From NCBI RefSeq assembly GCF_016706325.1, contig NZ_JADJJX010000001.1, forward strand, positions 62,001 to 126,000: 64,000 nt of DNA, given 5' to 3'. The stretch's first letter is position 1, and each line of letters begins with the position of its first letter. The notes below the pieces were generated by a model, which saw only the letters and a program-made list of their open reading frames with translations, made no database searches and was not told the DNA's origin. This stretch comes from Methanothrix sp. GTDB lineage: Archaea; Halobacteriota; Methanosarcinia; Methanotrichales; Methanotrichaceae. The position numbers and the translations under genes were made by a program. Below, piece after piece: positions 6,935 to 15,434 of this stretch.

Positions 6935-7786
6935 TCAGGTGGAGAGCTGAGTCAGGGTTTTCTCTCTGAATAGATCCTCGACCTCTCTATTGATCTCGTT
7001 TAGCTCCTCGTCGGATAACGGTTTTGGAACAGTTGTTTTACGGTTTTCGAGTATGTTTCTGCCGATCCTCTTGAATATCTCTGCAATTTCCGAGTCTGGA
7101 GTGTATTCTATTACCGTCTTATGGTGAATTTCAGATCTCGGAATTAGATCGTTCATGGGCATTCTTCCCACGACCTGAGTCCCCAGCCTCGCGGCAAATC
7201 CGTCGATTATAGACGGCTCGTCTACGACGCTCCTTCCATTGTAGATTATGCCGCCCAAGAAGACATCACCCCTCTCCGCAAAGCGCTTGATTCCTTTGCA
7301 AATGTTGTTGGCGGCGTAGATGGACATGGAGTCGCAGGTCGTGACGATGTAGACATCGTCAACCAGACCGTTTCTCAAAGGCATGGCAAAACCGCCGCAG
7401 ACTACATCTCCCAAAACATCGTATATCAGTACATCAAGATCAAGGTCTTTAAAGGCACCAAGGCGGGTCAGCATCTCGGCAGCAGTGATAACCCCACGGC
7501 CAGCGCAGCCAATACCAGGTTCAGGCCCGCCGGACTCGGCGCAATATACGCCCTTAAATCCGACAAAAACGATATCTTCCAGTTTCATCCGGCCGGGGCC
7601 CTTTTCGCGAAAGGCGTCTAAAATGGTCGGAATCCTTTTTCCGATCAGGCTGCGGGTCGAATCCGCTTTGGGATCGCATCCTATGACCATTACGCGCTTC
7701 CCATCCTCGGCTAAAGCTGCCGCTATGTTTGATACCATTGTGGACTTTCCAATCCCGCCCTTGCCGTATACGCAGAACTTTCTCAT
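6935..7786 (-). CDS. NifH/BchL/CfbC-like iron protein (ATP-dependent reductase)
   Basis: The 283-aa protein has the P-loop GKGGIGKST (8-16), the switch region GCDPKADST, and the two Cys that bind the inter-subunit 4Fe-4S cluster: Cys94 in GIGCAGRG and Cys130 in GDVVCGGFAMP. It is full length for the NifH family. Such proteins pass electrons with ATP hydrolysis to NifDK, BchNB or CfbD partners. It is the last gene of a NifD-NifK-NifH-like operon with gaps of 1 and 17 nt. No nifB, nifE/N or nifI genes are nearby, and the surroundings are tetrapyrrole genes, so dinitrogenase reductase is unlikely. A CfbC-like or new tetrapyrrole reductase role is favoured. Confidence 0.9.
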   Translation of the reverse strand: MRKFCVYGKGGIGKSTMVSNIAAALAEDGKRVMVIGCDPKADSTRSLIGKRIPTILDAFREKGPGRMKLEDIVFVGFKGVYCAESGGPEPGIGCAGRGVITAAEMLTRLGAFKDLDLDVLIYDVLGDVVCGGFAMPLRNGLVDDVYIVTTCDSMSIYAANNICKGIKRFAERGDVFLGGIIYNGRSVVDEPSIIDGFAARLGTQVVGRMPMNDLIPRSEIHHKTVIEYTPDSEIAEIFKRIGRNILENRKTTVPKPLSDEELNEINREVEDLFREKTLTQLST

Positions 7787-7803
7787 TGTGAGATCATCTC
7801 CTG

Positions 7804-8952
7804 TTAAGCCGAGTATCTAGGTCTTTTATCGAATCCCATTAAGGTATTGATTATGCTCTCGGTCAGAAAGACCGTCCCTCTCAGTCCGGCATAAGGAGCA
7901 TAGTCGTACATGCAGACCTGGTCAAATACCGGGTAGACGAACCTCATGAGAGGAATTGCAAGCTCTCTGGCCAGGCCGCGCTCAAAGCTGCTACCAAATA
8001 GCATCATGGTATTGGATCTTCTTACATCATCTTCAAATGAGCTGCACTGGTCATAAGAGCACTTCACCTCAATCTCGAAGCCCAGCTCTCTTTCCAGGAA
8101 ATCAGACATCGAATGGCAGCGAAAATCGCCGGTAACCGACACACCTGTTCCATAGATTTCATGCTGATGGAGATACGTCCGCTTAAATGGCTCGAGATCG
8201 ATGAACTTTTCCTCACAATACTCCACGCCCAGGCGGCCGGATAATGCCTCCAGAAACTTACTGGATCCTTCAAGGCCATAGGGGTAATCGAGCTCTATGT
8301 AGGGTGTGCCAAAATCATCCTTCATTTTCTTTGCCAGATCTACTCCCTGACCCATCACGAGGTTCAATTCCGCTGCGGGAGCAGTACAAAACTCTTCGAG
8401 GCTGCACATAGATATAGTGCTGTTCACGCTGATATCCAGGGCTTCTATGTTTCTTCTTATCTCATTCAGATCGGCATGAACCTTGAAGTCATCAGGGCAA
8501 AGGCCGATCAGGTTGACTGAGCGCCTCTTTATTTCGCATTCCTTCATCAGCGATTCGAGCTTTACCAGGGCGTCCTCGTAGCCATCTCTCATGGAGCCCT
8601 TATAGCCTGCAGCCTCAAGCCACAGCACATCCTTTCTCAGCGAGAGAGAATCGATCACCGACTGAACATCATCCCCAATTATGGAAGGGACGTCTCCAGA
8701 TATGACCACCAATAAGGGTGTGCTGCAGGTCTTGTCTGCTAGCTCCAGGGCCCTCTTCAAAGCCTCTTCCCCTCCAAAGACTATCTCCCGCTCATGCACA
8801 ACAGTACAGGCATGTCTGATATCTGCCTGCTGAGAGATGGAATTGAACATCCCCGCCCCCCAGTTGCATCCAACCGGGACGTGGTTAAGCACCACAGCGT
8901 CGGTTATTCCCGAGCAGGCCCGAAAGGCTCCTAAGAATCTCCCCCCATCCAT
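7804..8952 (-). CDS. NifK/NifD-like component, short form (382 aa)
   Basis: This is a nitrogenase component 1-type fold, but shorter than NifK (about 450-520 aa). N-terminal Cys13 (FRACSG), Cys29 (VPVGCNWG) and Cys49 (RHACT) are placed like cluster ligands, and VVHEREIVFGGEEALKRAL is the family's conserved segment after the second ligand. Middle motifs include VVISGDVPSIIGDD, NLIGLCPDD and a late GDFRCHSMSDF. It starts 1 nt after the stop of the larger subunit, so a heterotetramer like BchNB or NifDK is likely. The set does not match CfbD, which usually acts as a homodimer. Substrate unknown; a macrocycle is suggested by the neighbours. Confidence 0.85.
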   Translation of the reverse strand: MDGGRFLGAFRACSGITDAVVLNHVPVGCNWGAGMFNSISQQADIRHACTVVHEREIVFGGEEALKRALELADKTCSTPLLVVISGDVPSIIGDDVQSVIDSLSLRKDVLWLEAAGYKGSMRDGYEDALVKLESLMKECEIKRRSVNLIGLCPDDFKVHADLNEIRRNIEALDISVNSTISMCSLEEFCTAPAAELNLVMGQGVDLAKKMKDDFGTPYIELDYPYGLEGSSKFLEALSGRLGVEYCEEKFIDLEPFKRTYLHQHEIYGTGVSVTGDFRCHSMSDFLERELGFEIEVKCSYDQCSSFEDDVRRSNTMMLFGSSFERGLARELAIPLMRFVYPVFDQVCMYDYAPYAGLRGTVFLTESIINTLMGFDKRPRYSA

Positions 8953-8953
8953 T

Positions 8954-10555
8954 CTAGCAGCCTCCTCTGGAGTTTGCCCTCCATATCTCCTGCCACATGC
9001 TCACAGAGGATGAGATTCTGGGATCATCTAGCAGGGGGTAATAGGGAGAGTTGTACTTCAGCCGGGAGACAATGAGATGTCTATCCCTTATCTGAGGCCT
9101 GTTTATCCTCCGCGTCAGATACCGGCCCAGCTCGATGATAACGTTGAAGCTGGTCCTGTAGAGCATATTGCTGAACATGGTGATGTCCAATACGGGGATC
9201 TCAGCATTCCTCTCGTAAACGTGGGAGGTGATGAACTCGCCTAATACGTGGTCAACCTCCTTGGATATTTTATATGTCTCCTGAGCAGATGGATCGGTTG
9301 TAATCTGAAAGTCCAGGTTCATTTCATCGAATATGCTGTACATATTCTTTATCATCATATCTCTCGTCTCCTGAGAGACTTTTAGCCGGTTGAGCACTAG
9401 AGAATCAATGCAGATACATTTAATAGGAATCATCAGATCATCTATGTAGACCCGCGCCCGGTGGGGATTGAATATCAAGCTCTGGGAGACGATGGCAAAG
9501 CTGTATCCCATGAGAGCATGTCTGATTTTTACCAGCTCTTTTTCAGCTCTCTTTTTTTCTTCATCGATCACCGCTTCCGCCTCGCCATCCAGGCCCATCC
9601 TGGTGCCTATATCCATTAAGAATCTTGCCATGCCTTCTATTCCAGAGTTATGGGGCCAGCTCTTTATGTGATCGGTCCCAAATTCATCCTTCATATAGGC
9701 GGCCCATTTATCTGTACGGGACCTTGCTATGTTAAGCCGGGCGGCGGGTGCCTGCTTTATTCTCTTGACGGTCGTGGTGGGAAAGACCGTATTTAGGGTG
9801 ATCCCCATCTTACCTAAAATGCTTCCGACCTCTTGCAGCTCAAGGTTGAAACCAAAGGTATTCCTGCCATTCGATTCCAGGTTAACCGAGTTCTCGATTA
9901 CATCTTGCTCCTCCATCAGCTGCTCGGCCAGAGCTGCCAGCATATCCACCTGACCGCAGCCCCGGAAATCAAATTGCTGGGATGTGTTCTTCCATGAAGT
10001 AGCTACATACTGCATTATGGAGTCGATGGAATCGTGGTCTCGATGGGCAAAGCCCTCCGAGGTGACAATGACCAGCTCGCAGGGGACCTCGTCTTTGATA
10101 TCTTCAACAACGCTATGCACATCCTCTCCCATCAGCCCAGATATGCAGGTGGGAAGAACGACTATAAGATCGGGATTATATCGCTTATAGGTATCATATA
10201 TGCCCCGTCTCAGCTTCTCTTCTCCTCCATAAATGACGTCCTCCTCCATTAGGTTGGTGCAGGCCATATCATAGACTGGAGAATAGAGCTTGCGTGGGCT
10301 CAGACGCTGGTGAAAGGCACATCCTCTAACGCCGTGTATCAGGGGAATAGCTCTCTCGATCTCCGAGACGACATAGACCGAACCGGATAGCTTGCAATCG
10401 ATTCCGTGGTAGTGAGCCAACCTCGATGGGCAGCCATGAATGTCCAGAAAGCTCCTATCTGCCAGAAGATTGAGCTCCAGGTCACTATAGTCACTATTTT
10501 GCCGAGAATTATCATCCTCAGCCCCTCTAGATATGCTCAAACTAGCTTCTTCCAT
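8954..10555 (-). CDS. NifD-like component, long form (534 aa)
   Basis: Component 1-type nitrogenase-like protein. N-terminal ligand candidates are Cys42 (IHGCPS), Cys54 (IDCKL), Cys79 (VRGCAFH) and Cys99 (DMACTNLMEEDVIYGGEEKL, the usual motif after the third ligand). VVLPTCISGLMGEDVHSV and APAARLNIA are further family signatures. TTG 10567 extends it by four residues; ATG 10555 is preferred, with GAGTGAT upstream. The NifD motifs for FeMo-cofactor binding (Cys275/His442 context) are not apparent. It heads an operon with the NifK-like and NifH-like genes. The leader from the probable promoter at 10806 is about 230 nt. Confidence 0.85.
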   Translation of the reverse strand: MEEASLSISRGAEDDNSRQNSDYSDLELNLLADRSFLDIHGCPSRLAHYHGIDCKLSGSVYVVSEIERAIPLIHGVRGCAFHQRLSPRKLYSPVYDMACTNLMEEDVIYGGEEKLRRGIYDTYKRYNPDLIVVLPTCISGLMGEDVHSVVEDIKDEVPCELVIVTSEGFAHRDHDSIDSIMQYVATSWKNTSQQFDFRGCGQVDMLAALAEQLMEEQDVIENSVNLESNGRNTFGFNLELQEVGSILGKMGITLNTVFPTTTVKRIKQAPAARLNIARSRTDKWAAYMKDEFGTDHIKSWPHNSGIEGMARFLMDIGTRMGLDGEAEAVIDEEKKRAEKELVKIRHALMGYSFAIVSQSLIFNPHRARVYIDDLMIPIKCICIDSLVLNRLKVSQETRDMMIKNMYSIFDEMNLDFQITTDPSAQETYKISKEVDHVLGEFITSHVYERNAEIPVLDITMFSNMLYRTSFNVIIELGRYLTRRINRPQIRDRHLIVSRLKYNSPYYPLLDDPRISSSVSMWQEIWRANSRGGC

Positions 10556-10805
10556 TAAATCACTCAAATGTCCGGATTTCTCGCTATTACAGCTCCAGCG
10601 TCACTGCAATGAGATGCTCTAGCAGATCCAATCGCAGGCGGCGCAGGTATCTGCCGTGCACAAGGTATTCTATTCACTTTTGCCACCCTTTGATCAGCGA
10701 CCAGCCACGCCGCATACAATTTCGAGAAGCAATTTCTTGGCAAGGGCAGGTACGCGGAGTATTGCACATCATCAATTTAATTTGTTATAACCCAATATCA
10801 TTTGC

Positions 10806-10819
10806 TATATTTCATTTCG
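10806..10819 (-). promoter_or_regulatory. Probable promoter of the nitrogenase-like operon
   Basis: On the minus strand CGAAATGAAATATA combines a BRE-like CGAAAT with a TATA-like GAAATATA. This gives a long untranslated leader of roughly 230 nt before ATG 10555. A 67-codon frame within that leader lacks protein character and is not called. Confidence 0.4.
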
Positions 10820-10923
10820 ATAGATAAAACTGTTGGTAGGATAAGTATGTTAATTGAATTTTTCCCGTCTTAGGCTCGACTGTGGCTGTAAATGGGATTG
10901 TGGCAGGATTTAAAAAGACGGAG

Positions 10924-11128
10924 CTTCACAGACTGTGAAGTGTTTCTCTGTGCAATTTTCAACGGCATTCCTTTTTACTTAAGGGTTCTGCAATCGTCAA
11001 GGCTTTCAGACGACAAGCACGTATTTTTTAGATAGCTCTGTCCTGCATCTGCATGACGTTTCTGGTTTTCTACTTCACCGACCGAGGTTTCTTCCAGGCC
11101 CTTGAAGTCATTCCTCTGACAGAGCTAT
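10924..11128. other. Intergenic region with two inverted repeats
   Basis: CTTCACAG-A-CTGTGAAG forms a perfect 8-bp palindrome at 10924-10940. ATAGCTCTGTC (11032-11042) is matched in inverse by GACAGAGCTAT (11118-11128), with 75 nt between. No ORF is convincing. The second pair lies directly upstream of the promoter at 11171 and could end an upstream transcript or encode a small RNA. No B12-box typical of bacterial cobalamin riboswitches was seen. Confidence 0.3.
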
Positions 11129-11170
11129 TTGGGCCTCCCGGAGAGAGCATTTTTCCCCTGACCAGCTAAA

Positions 11171-11210
11171 CCGAAAGATTATTAAATCAAGTTTGCTTGT
11201 GTTTAGTCAA
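11171..11210 (+). promoter_or_regulatory. BRE/TATA promoter and operator of the three-gene binding-protein operon
   Basis: CCGAAAG (11171-11177) is the BRE and ATTATTAAAT (11178-11187) the TATA box. TCAAGTTTGCTTGT (11187-11200) is an operator-like near-palindrome, almost identical to the sites at 5857 and 56585. With the usual 25-nt spacing the transcript would begin close to 11210, so the GTG at 11216 would be nearly leaderless. Confidence 0.65.
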
Positions 11211-11215
11211 GTTTC

Positions 11216-11317
11216 GTGATAAAGAAGAGGAAGAAAAAGCCTCCGGCACAGGAGAACTTGAGAGATGTGTATCTGGAGATCGAGGAGATGATTGAGGAGG
11301 ACAAGGTGGTAAAATGA
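11216..11317 (+). CDS. 33-codon micro-ORF coupled to a binding-protein gene
   Basis: GTG 11216 opens a frame starting with a very basic stretch (IKKRKKKPPAQ) and then an acidic helix (YLEIEEMIEEDKVV). Its TGA overlaps the next ATG as ATGA, a translational-coupling arrangement. The frame is conserved in character (basic then acidic amphipathic) rather than random. It could be a regulatory leader peptide or a small functional protein. I know no family for it. The expected transcription start lies only a few nucleotides upstream. Confidence 0.4.
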   Translation: MIKKRKKKPPAQENLRDVYLEIEEMIEEDKVVK

Positions 11318-12282
11318 CAAATAAAATAATACTAGCAGAAGGCGAAGAGAGAGAAGAGATACCCTGTCCACCCGGTCGAGTGGTCACCCTGACACCTATC
11401 GCCTCGGAGCTCATCTGCATCCTCGGCCGAATGGATAGGATTGTGGGGCGGGATGACCATTCCAGCTTTCCTCCTGGCCTGGGTGAGAAGCCGGCAGTTG
11501 GCAGCAGCATTAGAAAGACCATCAGCGGAGAGATGGTCTTGGATCTCAGACCTGATATAGTGATAACCGGCAGGCGTGTCCCCCCGGAGGAATTTAGCAT
11601 GATTGAGTCTGCGGGCATACCTGTGGTCGTAATCGAAAAGGGCTGCGAGCTGGAGGCTCTAATAAGCAACATTAACACCCTGGGCAGAATAATGGCTGCT
11701 GAAAATCGAGCGAAAGAACTTATAGAATTTTTAGAGAGATATGCAAAGATTATTCAAGATAGGACCGGCAGCCTGAATATCGAGAACAAGCCCCTGGTCT
11801 ATAACGAGTGCGCTTTTAAGAATTATATCACCAAAGCCAGCACTGCTGCGGATGAGGGTATAACTCTTGTCGGCGGGGTCAATATCGCCGGCACAAAGGA
11901 GCTTGGCAGGCTTGCTGTGAGTGATGAATGGGTGATCAGGCATAATCCGGATGTGATCATCTCTCAGGTCTCTTCATCGTCTCCAACGACAAAAGAGACA
12001 CTGCAAGCAAAAAGGGAGGAGATTCTAGCGCGGCCGGAGCTGAAAGAAATCAATGCCGTCAAGAACAGACGGATCTACATAAGTCATCTATCCATCAGAA
12101 GAGGGCCCAGAATGATTGGATATCTGCTTTATCTGGCAAAATGGCTCCATCCTGAGCTGTTCCAGGACATTGATCCAGCCGCGGTGGAAAAAGAGATGCT
12201 CCGAGAATTTTATGGACTTGATCTGGAAGGGGCATGGGCCTATCCTGAGATCGAAGCATTACAATCGGGAGTTAAAAAATGA
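11314..12282 (+). CDS. BtuF-like binding protein without a signal peptide
   Basis: The 322 aa form a full Peripla_BP_2 protein: RVVTLTPIASELICILGRMDRIVGRDDHSSFPPG, LRPDIVITGRRVPPEE, VYNECAFKNYITKAS, GGVNIAGT, INAVKNRRIYIS, LAKWLHPELFQDIDPAAVEKE. The N-terminus (TNKIILAEGEEREEIPCPP) has no hydrophobic core, so the protein should stay in the cytoplasm unless it starts elsewhere. No upstream in-frame signal was found; the ATG overlaps the micro-ORF stop. A cytoplasmic relative of BtuF next to CobN and CbiZ could be an intracellular tetrapyrrole carrier. It overlaps the next gene by 4 nt (ATGA). Confidence 0.85.
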   Translation: MTNKIILAEGEEREEIPCPPGRVVTLTPIASELICILGRMDRIVGRDDHSSFPPGLGEKPAVGSSIRKTISGEMVLDLRPDIVITGRRVPPEEFSMIESAGIPVVVIEKGCELEALISNINTLGRIMAAENRAKELIEFLERYAKIIQDRTGSLNIENKPLVYNECAFKNYITKASTAADEGITLVGGVNIAGTKELGRLAVSDEWVIRHNPDVIISQVSSSSPTTKETLQAKREEILARPELKEINAVKNRRIYISHLSIRRGPRMIGYLLYLAKWLHPELFQDIDPAAVEKEMLREFYGLDLEGAWAYPEIEALQSGVKK

Positions 12283-13109
12283 ACGGCAACCTTTTAGGTG
12301 GCGTTCTCCAGATCCTTATATTTTTTTCATTATTGGGGGCATGTGAGGGACAGGAGACAGAGGATATTGTTACCATAGTAGATGGAACTGGAGAGCTGGT
12401 CGATGTATCGCTTCCGGTGGAAAAGATAGTCTCGATCACATCACGCGCATCTGAGATCATCTATGCGTTGGGCTCTGGTGATAAGATAGTTGGGCGCGAC
12501 TCATATTCCTTCTATCCTTCGTCATTGGAAGGCGTGCCTGTAGTTGCTCGGAGTTCCCGCAGCCCAAATGTCGAGCTGATCCATAAGATCGATCCTGATC
12601 TGGTGATTGCAGACAGCATGCTCTCGGAAGAAGATCGCAGGAAGATAGAGTCTGCGGGCATAGAGATAGGATACCCATATAGCACAATGGCTTCAGCAAC
12701 TACATTCCACAATCTCACAGTTGCTGCCGGTGGCATAAACATCGCTGCCGATCAGCCTGTGGATTATCCAACTGTAGACCCAGAATGGGTTGTGGAGAGG
12801 GATCCCGACATCATCTTTAGCTACGCCACTAACACTGCTGATGAGAACTTAACCGACAAGATGAAGGAAATTCATAACGAAATTATCTCCCGGCCTGAGC
12901 TGGTCGATGTAAAGGCGGTCAAGAATGACCAGGTGTATATTCTTGGCAATCCCGTGGCATGGGGCATTAGCTCTGTGGTGGGAGACCTCTACCTTGCCAA
13001 ATGGTTCCATCCCGACCTCTTCGAAGATATCGATCCTGAGGCGGTGCACAGAGAGTTTCTCTTGAAGTTTTTTGGTGAACAGATGGCGGAGAAGTCCGTC
13101 TATCCGTAG
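12279..13109 (+). CDS. BtuF-like lipoprotein-type binding protein with internal deletion
   Basis: A signal peptide with a lipobox-like LLGAC is followed by the N-terminal lobe (VEKIVSITSRASEIIYALGSGDKIVGRDSYSFYP...PDLVIADSMLSEEDRRKIESAGIEI). The sequence then jumps to GYPYSTMASATTFHNLTVAAGGINIAADQ. Compared with the next gene, about 70 residues are missing in frame, including the long inter-lobe helix and the EWSK strand. The remainder is normal. It may be a non-functional or altered-ligand paralogue; the reading frame is intact, so decay is not certain. It overlaps its upstream neighbour by 4 nt and precedes the next by 8 nt or more. Confidence 0.85.
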   Translation: MNGNLLGGVLQILIFFSLLGACEGQETEDIVTIVDGTGELVDVSLPVEKIVSITSRASEIIYALGSGDKIVGRDSYSFYPSSLEGVPVVARSSRSPNVELIHKIDPDLVIADSMLSEEDRRKIESAGIEIGYPYSTMASATTFHNLTVAAGGINIAADQPVDYPTVDPEWVVERDPDIIFSYATNTADENLTDKMKEIHNEIISRPELVDVKAVKNDQVYILGNPVAWGISSVVGDLYLAKWFHPDLFEDIDPEAVHREFLLKFFGEQMAEKSVYP

Positions 13110-13141
13110 GACAGAAGATGGATTTAAAGGAGTTGAGACAA

Positions 13142-14164
13142 ATGACTGGCAGAGTTTTGGGCATTCTCTTGATAGCCCTTATTTTTGTGGGATTCCCAGG
13201 AGCATGTGAGGATGCAACGGAAGGGTTGAATGAAAAGATAGTAACCATCCTCGATGACGATGGTCAATCGGTCAATGTAACAATGCCTGTGGAAACGATT
13301 GTCTCCATGGGCTCATACAATTCGGAGCTCATCTACGCTCTTGGGGGCGGGGATAGAATCATAGGACGCTGCTCTTATTCAAACTATCCAGCGCCTCTTA
13401 TGGATGTGGCAGTGGTTGCTAAAAGCTCCCATAAACCGGATCTGGAAGCCATCGTTAAAATCAAGCCTGATCTGGTGGTTGCTGACGGTATGCTCACCAG
13501 TGACAACCGCAAAGAAATGGAAGATGCAGGTATACCTGTTCTGGTATATTCATCTCTGGACCCAAAAACGGTGGTTACTGTAGTGGAAGATTTAGGAATA
13601 TTACTGGAGAAGGAAGATCGAGCCAATGAGATCATCAGTTTCATCAATCAATATCAGAGCATGATCGATGAGCACGTTGCTGGTCTTGAGGAGACGGATA
13701 AGCCTTTAGTCTTCTTTGAGTGGTCCAAGCCGTATTATAGTATGGGTAAGGGAACGAACTTCGACAATCTATCCGTTGCAGTGGGAGGCATAAATATTGT
13801 GGCCGATCAGAAGGTTAAGTATCCCACAGTGGATCCTGAATGGCTGGTGGAGATAGATCCAGATGTAATCGTACGTTCTGTTTCTGCCCAGACCGATGAG
13901 AATCTGACCGAAATCATGGTGCGGACACGGAATGAAATACTCTCCCGACCAGAATTGGCAGACGTTACGGCCATAAAGGATGGTCGGGTTCATACTATGG
14001 CATCTTTTGTAACTTACGGGATAGGCTCAATAATAGGAGAGCTCTACCTGGCCAAATGGTTCCATCCCGATCTCTTCAAGGATATCGATCCTGAGGCAGT
14101 GCACCAGGAGCTATTGGAAAAGTTTTTCGGCGGAGGGCCGCAGGAGATGTGGGTCTATCCGTGA
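13142..14164 (+). CDS. BtuF-like lipoprotein-type binding protein (full length)
   Basis: ATG 13142 is preferred over ATG 13118 because AAAGGAG lies about 10 nt upstream and the resulting signal peptide is compact (TGRVLGILLIALIFVGFPGAC, lipobox-like). The Peripla_BP_2 domain is complete: VETIVSMGSYNSELIYALGGGDRIIGR, PDLVVADGMLTSDNR, the inter-lobe helix VVTVVEDLGILLEKEDRANEI, FFEWSKPYYSMGKG, VGGINIVADQ, YLAKWFHPDLFKDIDPEAVHQE. It is the last gene of the operon and the likely intact parent of the deleted paralogue upstream. No permease is linked here; the only BtuC in the window is gutted. Confidence 0.88.
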   Translation: MTGRVLGILLIALIFVGFPGACEDATEGLNEKIVTILDDDGQSVNVTMPVETIVSMGSYNSELIYALGGGDRIIGRCSYSNYPAPLMDVAVVAKSSHKPDLEAIVKIKPDLVVADGMLTSDNRKEMEDAGIPVLVYSSLDPKTVVTVVEDLGILLEKEDRANEIISFINQYQSMIDEHVAGLEETDKPLVFFEWSKPYYSMGKGTNFDNLSVAVGGINIVADQKVKYPTVDPEWLVEIDPDVIVRSVSAQTDENLTEIMVRTRNEILSRPELADVTAIKDGRVHTMASFVTYGIGSIIGELYLAKWFHPDLFKDIDPEAVHQELLEKFFGGGPQEMWVYP

Positions 14165-14213
14165 GGCTTAAGATAAAAGGATTTGCCGCAAAAATGGAGG
14201 CGGTGAGATGCCG

Positions 14214-15434
14214 CTATTGAGTGATCGCAGCCTCTTCATCTCCGCATCCCGCCCCTCCGCACCCCTCGCTTTTTGGATCGGCCCACTTCTCGGAAAAGCC
14301 GAGGGCGAATGCCTGATATACGAACTCCAGAAAGAACTGCTTGTCCAGGGACTTTTGCAATGAGGAGAGCATCTGCATATAATCGTTTATGCGCTGGCTC
14401 TTGCCCGAGACGGCGGCGGAGATCTGTGCCCCGTAGAGTACCATTATCTCCGCCGTGCAGCTTTTCGGGAGAATGCCCCATACAAACTTATCCCTCAGAT
14501 GGACCAGAGCAGCAACAGCAGCAACAGTTATAGGATCCTTGATGATATTTGAAAAACTTTTCTTAAACAGATCGGCGTCATCTTTAGAAAGGAACTTCCC
14601 AATTCCCTGGCACATCTCCTGCTCATCGATTCTGAACCGCTCCAGATGAGCCAGTGAGGAAGACTGGCCGGCGGGCGTCAGGCCGTTTTGAAGGGAGAGC
14701 GTCCTTAAGACTGCGTCATGCATGGTGCGACCGATGAGCTCCCCTACTTTCGAGTGCTTGCCGGCAAATGCTATTGCTCTCCCCCCCAGCCGGGAAGCCA
14801 CTGCAATCTGATCTGTTCCGGTGCCTGTGGCAAGGCCCTCAGAATACCGGGAAGGGATCTCCAGCTCCTGAAGGGCTGCAGTCTTGGCCTCGGTGGCAGT
14901 GAGGACTGCGGTGACCATAGCCCCGGGAAGAAGCTCTCGATTGATGAATATCATGGCATTTATAGTTCCTGGCTCCAGGCCGCCACCCTTCTCAGCCCGC
15001 TCATCTGCACTCTCTTCCTGTGGCTCGTAGTAGGAGGCGGGATCTCCTGCCCGACCTGCATTTCCCTCCACGCCGCCGGTGCAAACAGTCACAACCTCCA
15101 GATCTTGAAATCGCTCATGGCAGATCGCTGCATTGTTCATATTGGCTGCAGTTCCAAGCGTTGCACATTTTTGGAATGGAAGGTTGTGGCTGCTGGCTAC
15201 CTCTCTCTTGTACTCCTCAGGACGATCCACCGCCAATATGTGCATCCTGCTATTCATGTGCCCTCCCGCAGGCTCGCAGGACTGATGATTGTAGATATAC
15301 TGCAGGTCGTCATGCAGTCCTCCCGAACAGCTGCGGCAGGTGGAAAGAACCCGGTGTGGGGCAACCAAGCGCGCATAGACCATCTTCTCCTCCCTGTGCA
15401 GCTCAACTCCATCATAAAACTTAGCAAGTTTCAT
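14214..15434 (-). CDS. cbiZ: CbiZ-like adenosylcobinamide amidohydrolase
   Basis: The protein (406 aa) contains the CbiZ core: HRVLSTCRSCSGGL, YIYNHQ, AANMNNAAIC, VVTVCTGGVEGNAGRAGDP, GTINAMIFINREL, AVLTATEAKTAALQELEIPSRYSEGLATGTGTDQIAVA. CbiZ cleaves the aminopropanol side chain from adenosylcobinamide to yield cobyric acid during archaeal corrinoid salvage. Residues about 220-390 extend the usual domain and are helical, and the tail is Cys/Gly-rich (GCGGAGCGDEE), a possible metal site. The ATG overlaps the restored stop of the upstream nitrilase gene as ATGA, so the two are translationally coupled. This strongly ties the locus to corrinoid handling. Confidence 0.85.
   Translation of the reverse strand: MKLAKFYDGVELHREEKMVYARLVAPHRVLSTCRSCSGGLHDDLQYIYNHQSCEPAGGHMNSRMHILAVDRPEEYKREVASSHNLPFQKCATLGTAANMNNAAICHERFQDLEVVTVCTGGVEGNAGRAGDPASYYEPQEESADERAEKGGGLEPGTINAMIFINRELLPGAMVTAVLTATEAKTAALQELEIPSRYSEGLATGTGTDQIAVASRLGGRAIAFAGKHSKVGELIGRTMHDAVLRTLSLQNGLTPAGQSSSLAHLERFRIDEQEMCQGIGKFLSKDDADLFKKSFSNIIKDPITVAAVAALVHLRDKFVWGILPKSCTAEIMVLYGAQISAAVSGKSQRINDYMQMLSSLQKSLDKQFFLEFVYQAFALGFSEKWADPKSEGCGGAGCGDEEAAITQ

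Noticed and set aside
6935..10567. True nitrogenase (nifHDK)
   Set aside because: No nifE/N/B/I genes nearby, a short second subunit, no recognisable cofactor-ligand motifs, and tetrapyrrole neighbours; the family is nitrogenase-like only.
10564..10767. 67-codon minus-strand ORF in the leader of the NifD-like gene
   Set aside because: Composition is not protein-like and it overlaps the start of the real gene; treated as leader.
10900..11170. Cobalamin riboswitch upstream of the binding-protein operon
   Set aside because: No B12-box-like sequence or expected stem order; archaeal genes rarely use this riboswitch.
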